DNA from: Phorcus lineatus
Taxonomy: Eukaryota; Mollusca; Gastropoda; Trochida; Trochidae
NCBI GenBank assembly: GCA_921293015.1
Contig: OV121092.1
Span: 31,999,764-32,063,763 of the forward strand
DNA length: 64,000 nucleotides
Direction: 5' to 3'
The translations under genes and the position numbers were made by a program. The notes beneath the pieces are model-generated. The model had not been told where the DNA came from, searched no databases, and saw nothing but the letters and a program-made list of their open reading frames with translations. Positions 12,239-24,080 of this stretch are shown piece by piece. Position 1 is the first letter of the stretch; each line of letters starts with the position of its first letter.

Positions 12239-12423
12239 CATCTCACCAACTTCTACATGCCTCTCAAAAAAGTATAAATAAGTTAGATGTTAATTGACAT
12301 CGATTTCATGCCACACAGGTTGCAGGTAATGATTCGTTTACGGAGTTCCCGTTTCCAACAAGCCTGTTCAAAACACTTTTCGCTGTATCTGTTAAAGACT
12401 AAGTCAAGGTTACGATATCAGGT

Positions 12424-12883
12424 ATGTCCTTCAAACCCCAATTGGTCCTGATGTTGGTCCTCCTGGCAGTGACGGTACAATCAATGTACAGAGGTGACAA
12501 TGTTCAATTGTGTAAAGTTGTCTCTTTTCTTGCTGTCAAAATATACTGCGAAAAATATCATATTTGAGGTGTACTTTCTTTTTAAGTAAGTTTTTACAAT
12601 GACATGCAAGTACCTTCTTGTATCATCATCAGGGGTGTATATAATTTAGTCTTTTGTTGGCAAATGTTGATCAGCTCATATCTGAGGTTTTTACAATACA
12701 GGACAAACAGCAAACACCAACTCGAACGGTCCATACACCTCTCGACTTTTAAGAATGTTCCTACAGGTAAGCAACCGAAAAAATATGAAGCAAAGTCCTG
12801 TACAGAATTTCAGACAAAACTCTTTTGGGTTCCCCCCTTGCATGTGTCTCATGAATGGTTTTGGATTCGACATGGGATTGTGA
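12424..12883 (+). CDS. Peptide family member E, shifted start codon (possibly decaying)
   Basis: Coding exons 12,424-12,493 and 12,702-12,883 give 83 residues. Relative to gene B the ancestral initiator is ATA (GATATCAGG), but the fourth codon has become ATG, so translation can begin three codons later. The result, MSFKPQLVLMLVLL and on to SMYRG, remains a signal peptide. The donor is GTGACA and the acceptor AATACAG; intron 2 is only 208 bases, against about 750 in gene B. The mature exon is open but diverged: FPPCMCLMNGFGFDMGL replaces the conserved Trp and Asp and brings in two Cys. Upstream sequence does not match the B/F promoter; a foldback insertion lies there and only a generic TATAAATA (about 12,102) is seen. 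AATAAA is at 13,153. It could be a functional variant or an early pseudogene. Confidence 0.5.
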
Positions 12884-13152
12884 ACGACAGTAGAAAATGT
12901 TATTTGAAGTTTCTTGTCTCATGTAATATACTATTGTGACCGTTTGTCACAATTATTTAAGATTGTTGTATGTATGTTTCTAGAACTATTCAACACCATT
13001 CTTGGGGATTTCTTAAGGATTTTCATTATAATTTGTATGCCATTATAACTCTGATAATGATATGAATGTTTTGTAAACCGCTCAAATGACTTCACAATTC
13101 GTTATCAATATTGTACTAATTTTGATATTTATTTAATAATCATTTCAATGTC

Positions 13153-13158
13153 AATAAA
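13153..13158 (+). terminator. Poly(A) signal of gene E
   Basis: AATAAA in CAATGTCAATAAACG, matching the context in gene B. In the unit 2 copy (24,353-24,358) it has become AATATA. Confidence 0.5.
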
Positions 13159-14164
13159 CGAGAAAAGTGATGAGAAAGTTCCTTGTTATTTGTTATAGGC
13201 TTTGGAACTAGGCAGATGATTAGTATAAGAAAAGGTCCATTATGATTTATGATTATGAATTATGAGAATACATCTAGTTTCTTTAAACTTGCTGGGCTCT
13301 CATGCATCAACGTACCCGTTCTGTGTGGCAATGTCTTAATGTTAATTAAATCACTGTTAAAGACAATAGCATCATAAATTGTAATTTACAATCTCTTAAA
13401 TTGGGACTTTCTAAAAGACAAACATTAACTTTTAAAAAAACCCTTAACTTTTGGTTCAACAAACCCTTTTATGGCTTTAAATCTAAACAATCTGAGAATT
13501 GCAGATGCATGTACATTTGTTTATTGTAATGTTGTTATAAAATGATAATATCTTTCGGCATAACATTGATTACGCATGATTTCCATTTTCGTTATACATT
13601 CAAACTGAGTTCCCTTTAAAGTAACTAAAGGTTCTCATCAATCACAGAAATGATGATAGAGAAAAGTATTGTCTTTTCGTGACACGTAACATATTACCCG
13701 ACTCAATTGTCAAGTTCATGTTGCCACAATCATACAAGCAATTTTCGCTAATCTTGATATACATTTCAAAGATGGTGTCACTGTTATGGATTAAACCTAT
13801 GGATTCCGTAAAAACAAGTCTTAAACAGTGACTCATTCAAGAAGTCATTTGCCTCAACAAAGACAGATAGATGAAAACTTTACTAAATGAGAAACAAAAT
13901 GTCAATTTGTTTCTGAAGATATGATATTATGAAAAAATGAAATTTAATTTGAGTTTTTAAACGTTGATTAAATGAGATATGTGTATCTGAAGATAGTGTA
14001 ATCATAATATGAGGCGAGGGTATACACATGTACTAGTGAGCTGTGCTCACTTTTGCTCTTGTTTAACATGCAGTAAAGTATAGGTTAAATAAGAAGAATG
14101 TTACAGGCCAATGTCATTGAAATAACAAATATAAGTAAAATAACGTTTTCTTGATTACAACCTC

Positions 14165-14170
14165 TTTATT
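14165..14170 (-). terminator. Poly(A) signal of gene D
   Basis: AATAAAGAGG on the minus strand, about 230 bases after the stop; conserved in unit 2 at 25,344-25,349. Confidence 0.55.
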
Positions 14171-14402
14171 GTGACAATACAAGATGGTTTGGAATGCATG
14201 CTTAATTACTTGCTTATGTATGAATCTTGAAGTTTCATCATCTTAAAATCTTACAAAACATTAAAGGGAGTTGTTGAATAAGCAATAAAGATGAGGGTCT
14301 ACAAGGGACATAGCCTAAGAGCGTTAAACTGCAGGTTTCATCTTAAAATGCGTTGGCGGATTATTTCCTGAATGAAGAGAAGATACTGGACGTCAGAGCA
14401 AG

Positions 14403-15500
14403 TTACATGCCCATGTCGAACCCATCCATTAGGAAGAACCAGGGAGACAGTCTGAAAGAATTCTGCTGGACAGGCTGAGGTCTGTTGTACATGTTCTGCA
14501 TGCTGTTCTGCATTATCTGTCTCTGTAGGAAGAGGCTGTATGGGGACAGTGGGGCTCCAGCCAGGGACATGGTGTTTGAACCTTGACCTTAAAACGAAAA
14601 TGATAACTGAGTTACGTTGTTAAATTAGTGGAGAATCTTAGGAAAACATATTCGATTTTAAAGCTTATATGTCATCATAAATGAAGTAAGAAATACATCA
14701 TTAGACATATTTTCAAAATCTGAATCATCCCTGGCATTTTTGTTCATTATTTTGGATATACACAAACTTCCCTTTCAAAGATTTACCTTCGCAATGAACA
14801 GCCACTTACTTACAGTTGTTTGTATGTCATTGACAAGAAAAACAGGAGCAGGACGCTAAAGATATAAGTCTAACAAGGCCCCTTTTTCAGATTCAGACTG
14901 GTTAAAACGAATTGTAAATTGTTTTACAAAACAAGGGGATTCAATTTGCTTAGCATAGGTTACTGCATAACTCGAACGACCAGCTTCCTAGAACGTTTCA
15001 AAACAATAATATGTAACGTATTTCAAGTGGTATCAAATATCGATGAGCTTTGTATCAAAACCCCATGCATAGTAAATAAAGCACCGGGTTTGAATCAGTT
15101 ATCAATTAATCACATTTCAACTTTCGTACCAATCATGACACTTACATTCTCTCTTGAATTAGTATATATTTAAAAAAAACCAGCATCGATCTATTACGAA
15201 TACTAGAAACAAGGGTTTTTAGTCACCGAATAAAATATCTTAAATTCTACAAGGTCCGAATTGATTCTCTTGGTTCATAATTAATGAAATTTAATCAAAA
15301 GATATTTTTGGTATTTAATTTATATTTATCACATGGAATGGCATGGAAACATTTTTCACAATTCGCAAGATCGAATAGATTTCAAAACACTGTGGAAAAA
15401 TATGTAGAAAATGAAACTCACCTGTGTACATGGATTGAACTGTTAAGGCTAGAAACGCCAATGTCACAATTCGGTAAGTTTGGAAAGACAGGAGTGCCAT
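14403..15500 (-). CDS. Secreted Met/Gln-rich peptide, family member D (two coding exons)
   Basis: Exons 15,500-15,422 and 14,587-14,403 encode 87 residues. The signal peptide begins MALLSFQTYRIVTLAF and ends VQSMYTG; the donor is GTGAGT and the acceptor TTTTAAG. The mature part reads QGSNTMSLAGAPLSPYSL, a Met/Gln/Asn middle (QIMQNSMQNMYNRPQP) and the tail LSPWFFLMDGFDMGM. There are no Cys. A second in-frame acceptor (GTCAAG) six bases inside the exon would remove Gln-Gly. One oddity: relative to the unit 2 copy, about 110 bases just upstream of the ATG are deleted, removing the normal exon 2 acceptor. A replacement, TTTTTCTCCAAAG, is present about 25 bases before the ATG. The protein is intact. 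The 5' structure is therefore less certain than in the unit 2 copy. Confidence 0.72.
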
Positions 15501-15724
15501 TTTTTGGTAATGGTGATCCTTTGGAGAAAAAGTAAGAAACTGTAAGTTAATAAATTTAATTTTATTATGAATTGATACTCCAATTACTCATCTTAGAAAC
15601 AGGAATTGTTAAAACAATACCGTCGTCGACGCTGTATGCTAGAAGAGGAAGTTGGTCTTATAAATTGTTGCTACAAATATATTGAACAGGGAACCCGATA
15701 GAATGATATTTTTAGTATACATAC

Positions 15725-15796
15725 TTTATCGTATCGGGGCTTGCTGTATCCGAATCTGTGGAATAATGGGAAAATATTTCTCTCCTCTATTTAAAG
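15725..15796 (-). promoter_or_regulatory. Core promoter and non-coding exon 1 of gene D
   Basis: CTTTAAATAG at 15,796-15,787, then an untranslated exon ending at 15,725 with a GTATGT donor. TTGCCATGACATAT lies upstream at 15,948-15,961. The promoter of the plus-strand gene F starts about 1.75 kb away on the other side, so the pair diverges from a shared region. Confidence 0.6.
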
Positions 15797-15964
15797 GTGA
15801 TATACCCTTTGAAGTAAGTATTACCATTAAGGAATGCTTGTTAACATGTATTTAATTTGGTCCATTTGACATCAGATGGCACGATATACAAATTCCAGCA
15901 GTGTTAGAGAGTTTAATTTGCTTAATGGAGTGGTTGATGAAATTTGATTGCCATGACATATAGC

Positions 15965-17425
15965 TGTTGCTGTCGTGCATATACGCCCATTATGCTGACC
16001 ATTCACTCACTAAGCCCATCAGTATCTTTAAAAATACTACAATATAATGTTGTCAATATGAAGTTTTAAATTCAGACCAAAAACCGAATCGCTTTCCTGA
16101 TCAAGTTGTTCAAAATAATCGGTGTTTTCTTTTTTTTCATTATAACGCAATCTATCAATGTTAAAATGAAGTCAAGCGGTGTAAATTCTAGATGATAAAT
16201 GAATGGATCTCTTATACGCTTTATACTTAGTTTCCTGCATATACATGGAAGCCTCATGTCCTTAATTGACAATTATTTAAATAATTTATTCATATAACAA
16301 TATGCATTCTTTTCTAAGTTGTCAATTTTGATTAAATGAACTATGTTTAAAAAAATCAGCCTGCGTTTCCTCCAGCGTTTGTGTTCATCAAAGATTGCGG
16401 AGCTTACAGCAGTTTGGCGAAAGTTTGTCCACCTTCCTATACTTTCACTGCGTTTCAGAGTCTATTTTAAATAGGTATATCTTTGTGGACAGCATTCTTT
16501 CTTTAAATAAGTTTTATGTATGCATAAAGACTTTGTGTATCTGTAATGTGTTTTCTAGAATTTCTTGTAAACAAGACGTTTCTATAGAAGTGACAGAAGC
16601 AGCGGTAAAATATTAGAATTGTCACGCTATGTTCATATATGTGTGAGGATGAATTTATTATTTAATGATACTCTTATCCATTCTAACAATACACGTGTAT
16701 ACATATTTATATATAGCTTATCATATTTGAAATGTTGACACTGACATACCCATTGTTACCAATAATACCCATCTTACCCGTTCTGAAAATCCTGTGCAAC
16801 GGTTTTAGTCTTGTATTTCAAATTTGAGCTGGATCTACTTTAGAATTAGAGTAAAACAATATCAGTTGTCATGTGTTTGTGTATCCTAGTTTCTACAGAG
16901 TTTCACAAAATAAACAAATTATAAGTTGTAGTTTAAGAATCATGAAGTAAGAAGTTTATAATGATGATGATAATGCTAGCTTTCTTGTACCGCGCATATA
17001 TCCATGACTGTGCATGCTAAAAGCGCACAAATTGTATTATTACCCTGATGCAGCCAATTAAGCTATAAAAGACCATCATGGAAAATATGTTTACCCTAAG
17101 GCAAAGTAGCGGGTTATGGATTCTTCAATACTATTTTTTAGTTAATTTAAGTTATTGCTCACTAGTTGTTTACCTGACATTTTCATATGTTCATTCAGTG
17201 TATTTAAACAATTAGGATTATAAGAATGATATCACTAAAATATCATGAAGCATACTTTCATTGGCATTTCAAGTGGATCCATTGGAATCAAACCATTAGT
17301 ACAAACCATCAATTTCAAATGAAAGATTGTGTATAGCTTGGTTAAACATCATTTATAGATTATCGTAAAGCTACAATTATGTATTATAAGCTATTCTATT
17401 GCACGACATAGCTGTCTTCGTTTCC
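15965..17425. other. Divergent intergenic region D/F
   Basis: No gene seen. It contains a roughly 85-base segment (around 16,965-17,051, TATCCATGAC..AGCGCA..TACCCTGA) that recurs 3' of gene F at 19,085-19,169. In unit 2 the matching place carries an extra 349-base insertion at 27,803. Confidence 0.45.
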
Positions 17426-17430
17426 TCATT

Positions 17431-17615
17431 AGCTGTACATGTAGTACAAGCTTGTAGACAATGTTTAACAGATTGCCTTAAGAGATGTTTCAAGTAACAT
17501 TAACATTTATGACAGGTACTACACGTTCAAATGTATCCATGGTCCTCTATAAAGATAGACGTTCTAACTTTCTTATCATTGTCAAGTAAACTCTCCCGAA
17601 CATCAACACAATCCG
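17431..17615 (+). promoter_or_regulatory. Promoter and non-coding exon 1 of gene F
   Basis: TATAAAG at 17,548-17,554 and a GTAAGG donor right after 17,615. AGCTGTACATGTAGTACAAG is at 17,431-17,450, 98 bases upstream of the box, the same spacing as in unit 2. Confidence 0.65.
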
Positions 17616-18050
17616 GTAAGGAAAGGATGCATTTCCCTTTCTTAAATTTACTTAGAATATTGTGTTTTAATCATTTCTTTCATTCCTCTATCAAATGGTA
17701 TCTTGAACGTTAATGAAAAATATTCCCTCCAATTAAAGACACTGATTTACTTAATTAGCATGTACATGTAGAAAATGCTAAATTGATGTAAACGATGAAG
17801 TGTATTCTTAACCATGATTCCGCAAAATGAATCAAATATGTTCCTTGCCTTTAGAAAAATACTCATGTTCTACACCCAGCTACAGTTATGGTACATCTAA
17901 TCGTTTTACCTCTAAAAGGTCAAATAGGCATCAACAACATTCACAACTCATGTGGGTAGTTATTTGTTTAGCTTACACGATTTTTAAGAATCCTACATAT
18001 CTATTCAAATTAATTTCGTAATTTTTGTTACAGCTAAAGTCAAGTAAACA

Positions 18051-18825
18051 ATGTCAGCCATTTCTTTCAAACTACAAATGGTCCTGATGTTGGTTCTCTT
18101 TGCGGCAGTGTCAGTACAATCTATGTACACAGGTGAGAATTATCCCCTCTATATATTTATTTTTAAACTTTTAACAACTAAATGCAATGGGTTTTTTTTA
18201 CAGGTGTTTCTAGTTGTTAAAAAATGTAAAGTAGATAGCTGTACTTCGAACCATTTCGACAATGCTGACTACAGAGAACTTAGTTTAATAGAAAATCCGA
18301 AAAGTTTAAGCAAAATGACTGGTATATCCTCTTCTGCAAGATCTGTGAATGGTCTGTTGGTGAAGTTTATTCTCTTGTAATTAACATAGTTCAAAAATGA
18401 AAAACAAAACTTTCAAAGATCATATTCATAAAGTGCTTTACTATTTAAGTCTCGATAATTAAAAGTGAATGTTTCTACTACATGTTACTAACTTCTTGTA
18501 TTATATATGCATGGTAAATAATAGTACGCTGAAATAAAAGCATTCAGAAACTTTTGTAATAGTCAACCATGTTACCTTACGAATTTATACAAGCAGCATG
18601 ACCATAATATGCCCTATAATAATGACTGGCTTTTTCAATACAGGACAGACATTAAACACCAACACAAACAGTCCCTACAGTTCGCCATTGTTGAGTATGT
18701 ACTTACGAGGAGGCAATAGACAGAATATGCAGCAACGTCCCGTACAGAACTTCAGACAAAGCTCTTTTCGGTTCCCCCCATGGATGTTCCTTATGGATGG
18801 GTTCGGATTCGACATGGGACTGTGA
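18051..18825 (+). CDS. Secreted Met/Gln/Arg-rich peptide, family member F (two coding exons)
   Basis: Exons 18,051-18,132 and 18,644-18,825 encode 87 residues. The exon 2 acceptor is TTGTTACAG (exon start 18,034), the donor GTGAGA and the last acceptor CAATACAG. The signal peptide starts MSAISFKLQMVLMLVLF and ends VQSMYTG. The mature peptide begins QTLNTNTNSPYSSPLLSM, continues with RGGNRQNMQQRPVQNFRQ, and ends FPPWMFLMDGFGFDMGL. It differs from gene B mainly at its N-terminal end and is almost identical to the unit 2 copy. There are no Cys and no transmembrane segment beyond the signal. The 3' untranslated region is interrupted by a 21-bp minisatellite before the AATAAA. Function is not known to me; secretion is well supported. 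Confidence 0.86.
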
Positions 18826-19264
18826 AAACAGAGACACTTTGTATTATCTCATGTGGTTAAGTCAGGACAATTTGATCTTGTGTTTTTTGTGTCTCTCATA
18901 TGCAAATACTGTTGTGAACGAGTATCACAATTTATGTAGATAAAGTTTACTTACCTGTCTGACATCATATTCAATGTTTCTTTAGAATATTCGAAGTTCA
19001 TATGGTGTCAATATAATATAAAGAATAACAATTTAATATTTTGTCAACCTCTCAAAATGTGATCAGTATTTACACTGATCTAATAATGATAATAATATAT
19101 GTCTTTTAACTGGCATTTATCCATGACAGAGCATGCTCTCAGCGCAAAAATTGTACTACTACCCTGAGGGAAAAGTACTTCCATGATCTATTTAGTGCTT
19201 CGCGACGTATAGATCGTTACTTTCCTTTGTTCAGGGACCAAATTATCCATTTGGTTAGACTTAC

Positions 19265-19415
19265 ACTACTGTGCTCCAATACTACATTACTGTGCTCCAA
19301 TACTACACTACTGTGTTCCAATACTACAATACTGTGCTCCAATACTACACTACTGTGCTCCAATACTACACCCCTGTGCTCCAATACTACACCCCTGTGC
19401 TCCAACAAAAATATG
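19265..19415. repeat. 21-bp minisatellite in the 3' region of gene F (about 7 copies)
   Basis: Tandem copies of CTGTGCTCCAATACTACAC (period 21). The unit 2 array has about 14 copies. Because 21 is a multiple of three, open frames run on both strands, but they are artefacts of the repeat. Confidence 0.85.
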
Positions 19416-19448
19416 TGTATGTGCGAGAATGTTTATCACCGTGAGGTT

Positions 19449-19454
19449 AATAAA
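19449..19454 (+). terminator. Poly(A) signal of gene F
   Basis: AATAAA in TTAATAAACTGAGTAAA, the same context as gene B but pushed 620 bases from the stop by inserted sequence. Confidence 0.5.
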
Positions 19455-19499
19455 CTGAGTAAATTTTTTTATCTGAATGTACCTTGTTATCTGTGATAT

Positions 19500-20320
19500 C
19501 CTTAATTTCATGTATCAATCTTTAAGAGGAGCTATTTGATCACCAATACTGAAACAGGAACATATATATGTCGATCGATCACTTGTCAACGGTCATGCCC
19601 ACTAATGTATATATTTTCAAATGATGCTTATGATAACCCAAATTATTAGTTTAGCTAAAAGTCTTGTCGTTTCCAACGTTTTCAACATAGCTTAGCATTA
19701 TCGTCACGACGTCATCAAAAGCTCCAAAAGGCCCAAATCGCTAAACTGACTATCGTCAAGTGGGCGCATGTTTTATCAAGATGGATTGCGTTTGTGACAA
19801 CCATATAACATAGTGAATAAAAAGGTAAAAACATCATCGATGATAAGACTCTGATAATATCCCACTGTCTTCTTCGTACATGCTTATCAAAACTGTTTAT
19901 TTAATTTAACGTTCACGAACGTGACTTCTTCTGACTGATGTATTTACTTTCTTCCTATAAGCAAATGCACTTAATATTGCTCTATGTGACAAGAAACTGA
20001 AATACATCGCTTGCACACTTAAAAATAACATACATTAATATGTGAGTATATTTGTCTGGCAAACTGATTGGTCGAGAGGCGGTCACATGCCAGTTGACAG
20101 AAAACCATTTTGATTTCAATCCGAGTCCGACCAAAATTGATATTGACTTGAGTTACTAAAAATAGAAACGATGACGTAAAACCATTGTTACATTTAGTTT
20201 TCAAATCAAAACATAATAAAATACATTGTGAAAGGGGAAATAATGAACACCTTCTAAACAAGGTTCCTTTTCATCATGTGTAAGAGAAAATGGATACGTA
20301 CATATAAATATATAATTTTT
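19500..20320. other. No supported gene
   Basis: Sequence between the end of gene F and the CT microsatellite, conserved in unit 2 (31,860-32,720). No exon resembling the family and no other convincing coding signal. Confidence 0.5.
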
Positions 20321-20325
20321 CCACG

Positions 20326-20690
<365 letters not shown>

Positions 20691-21702
20691 ACGTCCTTGG
20701 CTCTACGATGGACATTTTATGTTATGAAATTTACGCTTTGGAGTAATGAGCAGTCTTTGCATATACTGACGTAAAGCACATGTAGAGGATGCGAAAACAT
20801 GCTAGGCATTTCCCTCTACATGTAAGGTAAATTAGATAAGTGTGTCCCTATCACGTTTCACATTTAGAACATACCACATGGGGCATTTGACATGTTATTC
20901 TTATAACCGGAGTGAAATCTTCCCTAAGCTTTCCTCAGTTCTATCCTTTTAATAGCAATATAAGGCAACGGTTTACGAAGAGGTCTTTTTTATATGATGA
21001 ACGTTACAAATTGCTTTTGAATGGTACTTATTTCCGATTTCCTTAACTTTCGATTCAACTAGGACACAGCGAAAAAGGACACACAAAAGGAGAGAAGTCT
21101 TAATTCTGTATCCCATTTACATGTATACTATACATGTTGAATAAAATACTTAACAACCGACTTATATTTGTACCTGTGTGTACCGTAACTATGTTTCCGA
21201 AATTACGTTTAAGTTACTAATGAAATTTTGGCCACTGTTTACTCTTATGACTTGCCAAACTTGATTGTGACGGTTAATGGGTTGTTGGTTCTGATAAACG
21301 ATTAAGTTAAGGTACAGTATCTGTTTCTTTTTCGCAATGCTATCATGCCTCAAAGACATCCAAATTACATGATATCTGCACTAGGATACACTGGTATGTG
21401 AACAAACTTTTGGTATGCAGCTTTAAATTCAAATTTAATCTAAGTGCTCGGGAGGCAAACAACTCTTCATTTACAAATATGAATACTCTTGTTATGGTCA
21501 CTGTGTTTGAATGTAATGATACCTGACACATATTAAGAAATAAACACGTGCCTTTTGTATGTTGTTATCAACACTTATAGATGAATAGTGATAAATTTTA
21601 TTAATCCTGCTGTCAATGATTAAAATAGACACTAAAACATGTAAGATACTTTTGATTGGTTCGGTCCTCAGTTTTTTAATATGTTCTCTGTTACACACGT
21701 AA

Positions 21703-22035
21703 CAGGGTACTAAACGACCTTCCATCTAATACTATTTTTATCAAACGAGTTTATGATTAAGCATAAAACCAGTTAATAAATAATTAACGAGTTTGATAAA
21801 AACAGTATTAAATGGAAGGTATTCTGTATTCTGTTTATTACTTGACCTCAGTAATCAAGCATGATTGCCAAAGTGTACTGAACGTAACATATGTGCGACT
21901 TGGCCGCGGTGCCAACATTGTGACGTCACAATCACACACTATGATGACGTCATACGTGCAGCGGTGTTACACTAGTTTAATATCTCCATATAAATATTAC
22001 ACTGCAGTATCTTAAACGGGCGAGTAATAAAACTT
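21703..22035. mobile_element. MITE-like element, truncated copy in unit 2
   Basis: Begins GGGTACTAAACGACCTTCC like the copy at 7,105 and shares the TGACGTCA-rich middle, but stops after ACTGCAGTATC. The roughly 300 bases carrying the hairpin and right end in unit 1 are absent. Confidence 0.5.
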
Positions 22036-22469
22036 TTTATTACTTTAATATGATTCCTATATGTGACTGTTTTTGGTAAAACCTTAGTTTTTTTATACAC
22101 TTCCTTCTAAACATAGATAAACCAGTAATTGAATTAGGAAGTAATTTGTCTAATTATAAAGTTTGAAAAAATTGAAAGGTACGCCAATCTTTCTTCTCTG
22201 CCTTTTTATGTTGATACCTTGGTAATAAAGTTATTGCTGCTTTGATAGATCTTTTTGATTGCATGAAATCTCTCTGTCTGTAGATTTTTTAACCCTTATT
22301 GGACCTATGTGTGAGCGGAAGTCATAAATGCTTTTGCTAAATATGAAGTACAGGTTCATGTTAAGAGCGAAGCAGACTACAGCCCAATATATGGAAACCA
22401 TTCGTCAGGAGATGAAAGGCATTGGAGTGACAAATACAAGACAGGCAATGTTTAAGGATTTACAACATC

Positions 22470-22475
22470 TTTATT
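22470..22475 (-). terminator. Poly(A) signal of gene remnant C'
   Basis: AATAAAGATG on the minus strand, matching 8,188-8,193 in unit 1. Confidence 0.45.
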
Positions 22476-22846
22476 ATGAATAGAGACCTTGTGTTGGATA
22501 ACAGCTTTACTTTACGACTTTCAGATTCATTACATTTAAATCAGACAACATATTGTAGGTGTAGCAGTAAAGACGCATAAAGATAAATCACGTGACTAGA
22601 ATTCACCAATTATTGCGAACAAAGGGATAGCCTACTAAGCAGCTTAGGGTTTTTCTTACATTTAATTGTTGTAATACTTCTTTGATAAGCAGCTATAACA
22701 TGAAAGTTAGAGCAAGCTACATTCAAATGGCGATTCAACCTATTAGGAAATACCAGGGAGAAAGTCTCAAAGGGGGTTACTATTTCGTCTCTCTACATCC
22801 TGTAAACAAAACATTCAATTTTAGTATTATATTTTCAATAAGCATG

Positions 22847-23028
22847 TTACAACCCCATGTCGAATCCATCCATTAGGAAGAACCAGCGAGACAGTCTGAA
22901 AGAGTTCTGCTGGACAGGCTGAGGGCTGTTGTACATGTTCTGCATACTGCTCTGCATCATCTGTCTCTGTAGGAAGAGACTGTATGGGGACAGTGGGGCT
23001 CCTAGGGACATGGTGTTTGTACCTTGAC
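22847..23028 (-). pseudogene. Peptide family remnant C' (mature exon only)
   Basis: An open mature exon with an intact acceptor (TTTGTAAG) encodes 59 residues beginning QGTNTMSLGAPLSPYS and ending LSRWFFLMDGFDMGL. The signal exon, exon 1 and promoter are gone: homology with unit 1 breaks at about 23,508, before where they should lie. Replacements in otherwise conserved places (Pro to Arg before the Trp, Arg to Ser in NRPQ, loss of one Ala) fit relaxed constraint. It could only be expressed by capture of another leader exon. Confidence 0.72.
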
Positions 23029-23507
23029 CTTACAAAGAAAACAATGATAAATTTGCATGATACATAACGTTGACACTAAAGGAAGGAATGTTTATAAGAT
23101 TCATGTCCTATCAGTTTATAAAGGAAGAAATGCATCCTTATTTAAATTTTTACACATGATATAACTAACATTTCTTTTAAGTACATTGTATATAAAATAC
23201 TCCATCGTCCCCTAAACTGTAACACCCGCGTCAGTCTCAGTTCATCTCTAATTAATTTACGTCTCATTGCCATTACTCGCTTTTTCATGATAAGTTGTAA
23301 AGCATTTCTATGAAATGTTTGACAAGACAAACAGGTGCTCAACCCCAAGGAGACTAATTTAGTGCTTCTTTTCAAATTTAATACGGGTTAAGACGAACCT
23401 TAAATTGTTTACAGAACAAGGTGTGAATCAATTTTGGTAGCATAGGTTTGAGAGTAAGATAATGATAAAGGAAAATTATCAATTTCTCAGAAGAAGAAAA
23501 GTATTGT

Positions 23508-23780
23508 CAAATACTGTGAGATTTCCTGTTGTTTTTTCGTTAAGGAGGTTATACTTCCGCCGACTAGCACGTCACGCGGCAGGACACTCGGCAGGACACG
23601 CCTCAGTGACCACGGGCCAGTTCAGTTCTGTTCACCGGTGCTAATTAGCTGGTGATTCGAAAAAGCCGTATTAAAGTTGTTTATCGACCGATTACGAAAA
23701 TTTAAATTCAAGTTACTGGCAAAAAAGACACATATTTTATGAATCACGAAAGTTGCCATGGGTCATTTCAGTCGATCTTT
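23508..23780. other. Unrelated filler at a 3.3-kb deletion junction
   Basis: This sequence has no counterpart in unit 1 and is locally GC-richer (CCGCCGACTAGCACGTCACG). It joins the upstream side of remnant C' to the intron of remnant E'. It may be a mobile-element fragment left at the rearrangement. Confidence 0.6.
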
Positions 23781-23898
23781 AAGTAAGATTTTACATTTAC
23801 ATGCAAGTACCTTCTTGTATCATCATAAAGGGTGTATATAATTTAGTCTTTTGTTGGCAAATGTTGATCAGCTCATATCTGAGGTTTTTACAATACAG

Positions 23899-24080
23899 GA
23901 CAAACAGCAAACACCAACACGAACGGTCCATACACCTCTCGACTTTTAAGAATGTTCCTACAGGTAAGCAACCGAAAAAATATGAAGCAAAGTCCTGTAC
24001 AGAATTTCAGACAAAACTCTTTTGGGTTCCCCCCTTGCATGTGTCTCATGAATGGTTTTGGTTTCGACATGGGATTGTGA
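23899..24080 (+). pseudogene. Peptide family remnant E' (mature exon only)
   Basis: An open 182-base exon after CAATACAG, almost identical to the last exon of gene E (Ser to Thr and one silent change), ends FPPCMCLMNGFGFDMGL. The signal exon and promoter were removed by the same deletion that truncated C', and the poly(A) signal has changed from AATAAA to AATATA (24,353-24,358). I class it as a remnant. Confidence 0.72.

Noticed and set aside
23142-23375. 77-residue minus frame upstream of remnant C'
   Set aside because: It is broken in the homologous unit 1 sequence and resembles nothing; intron sequence.
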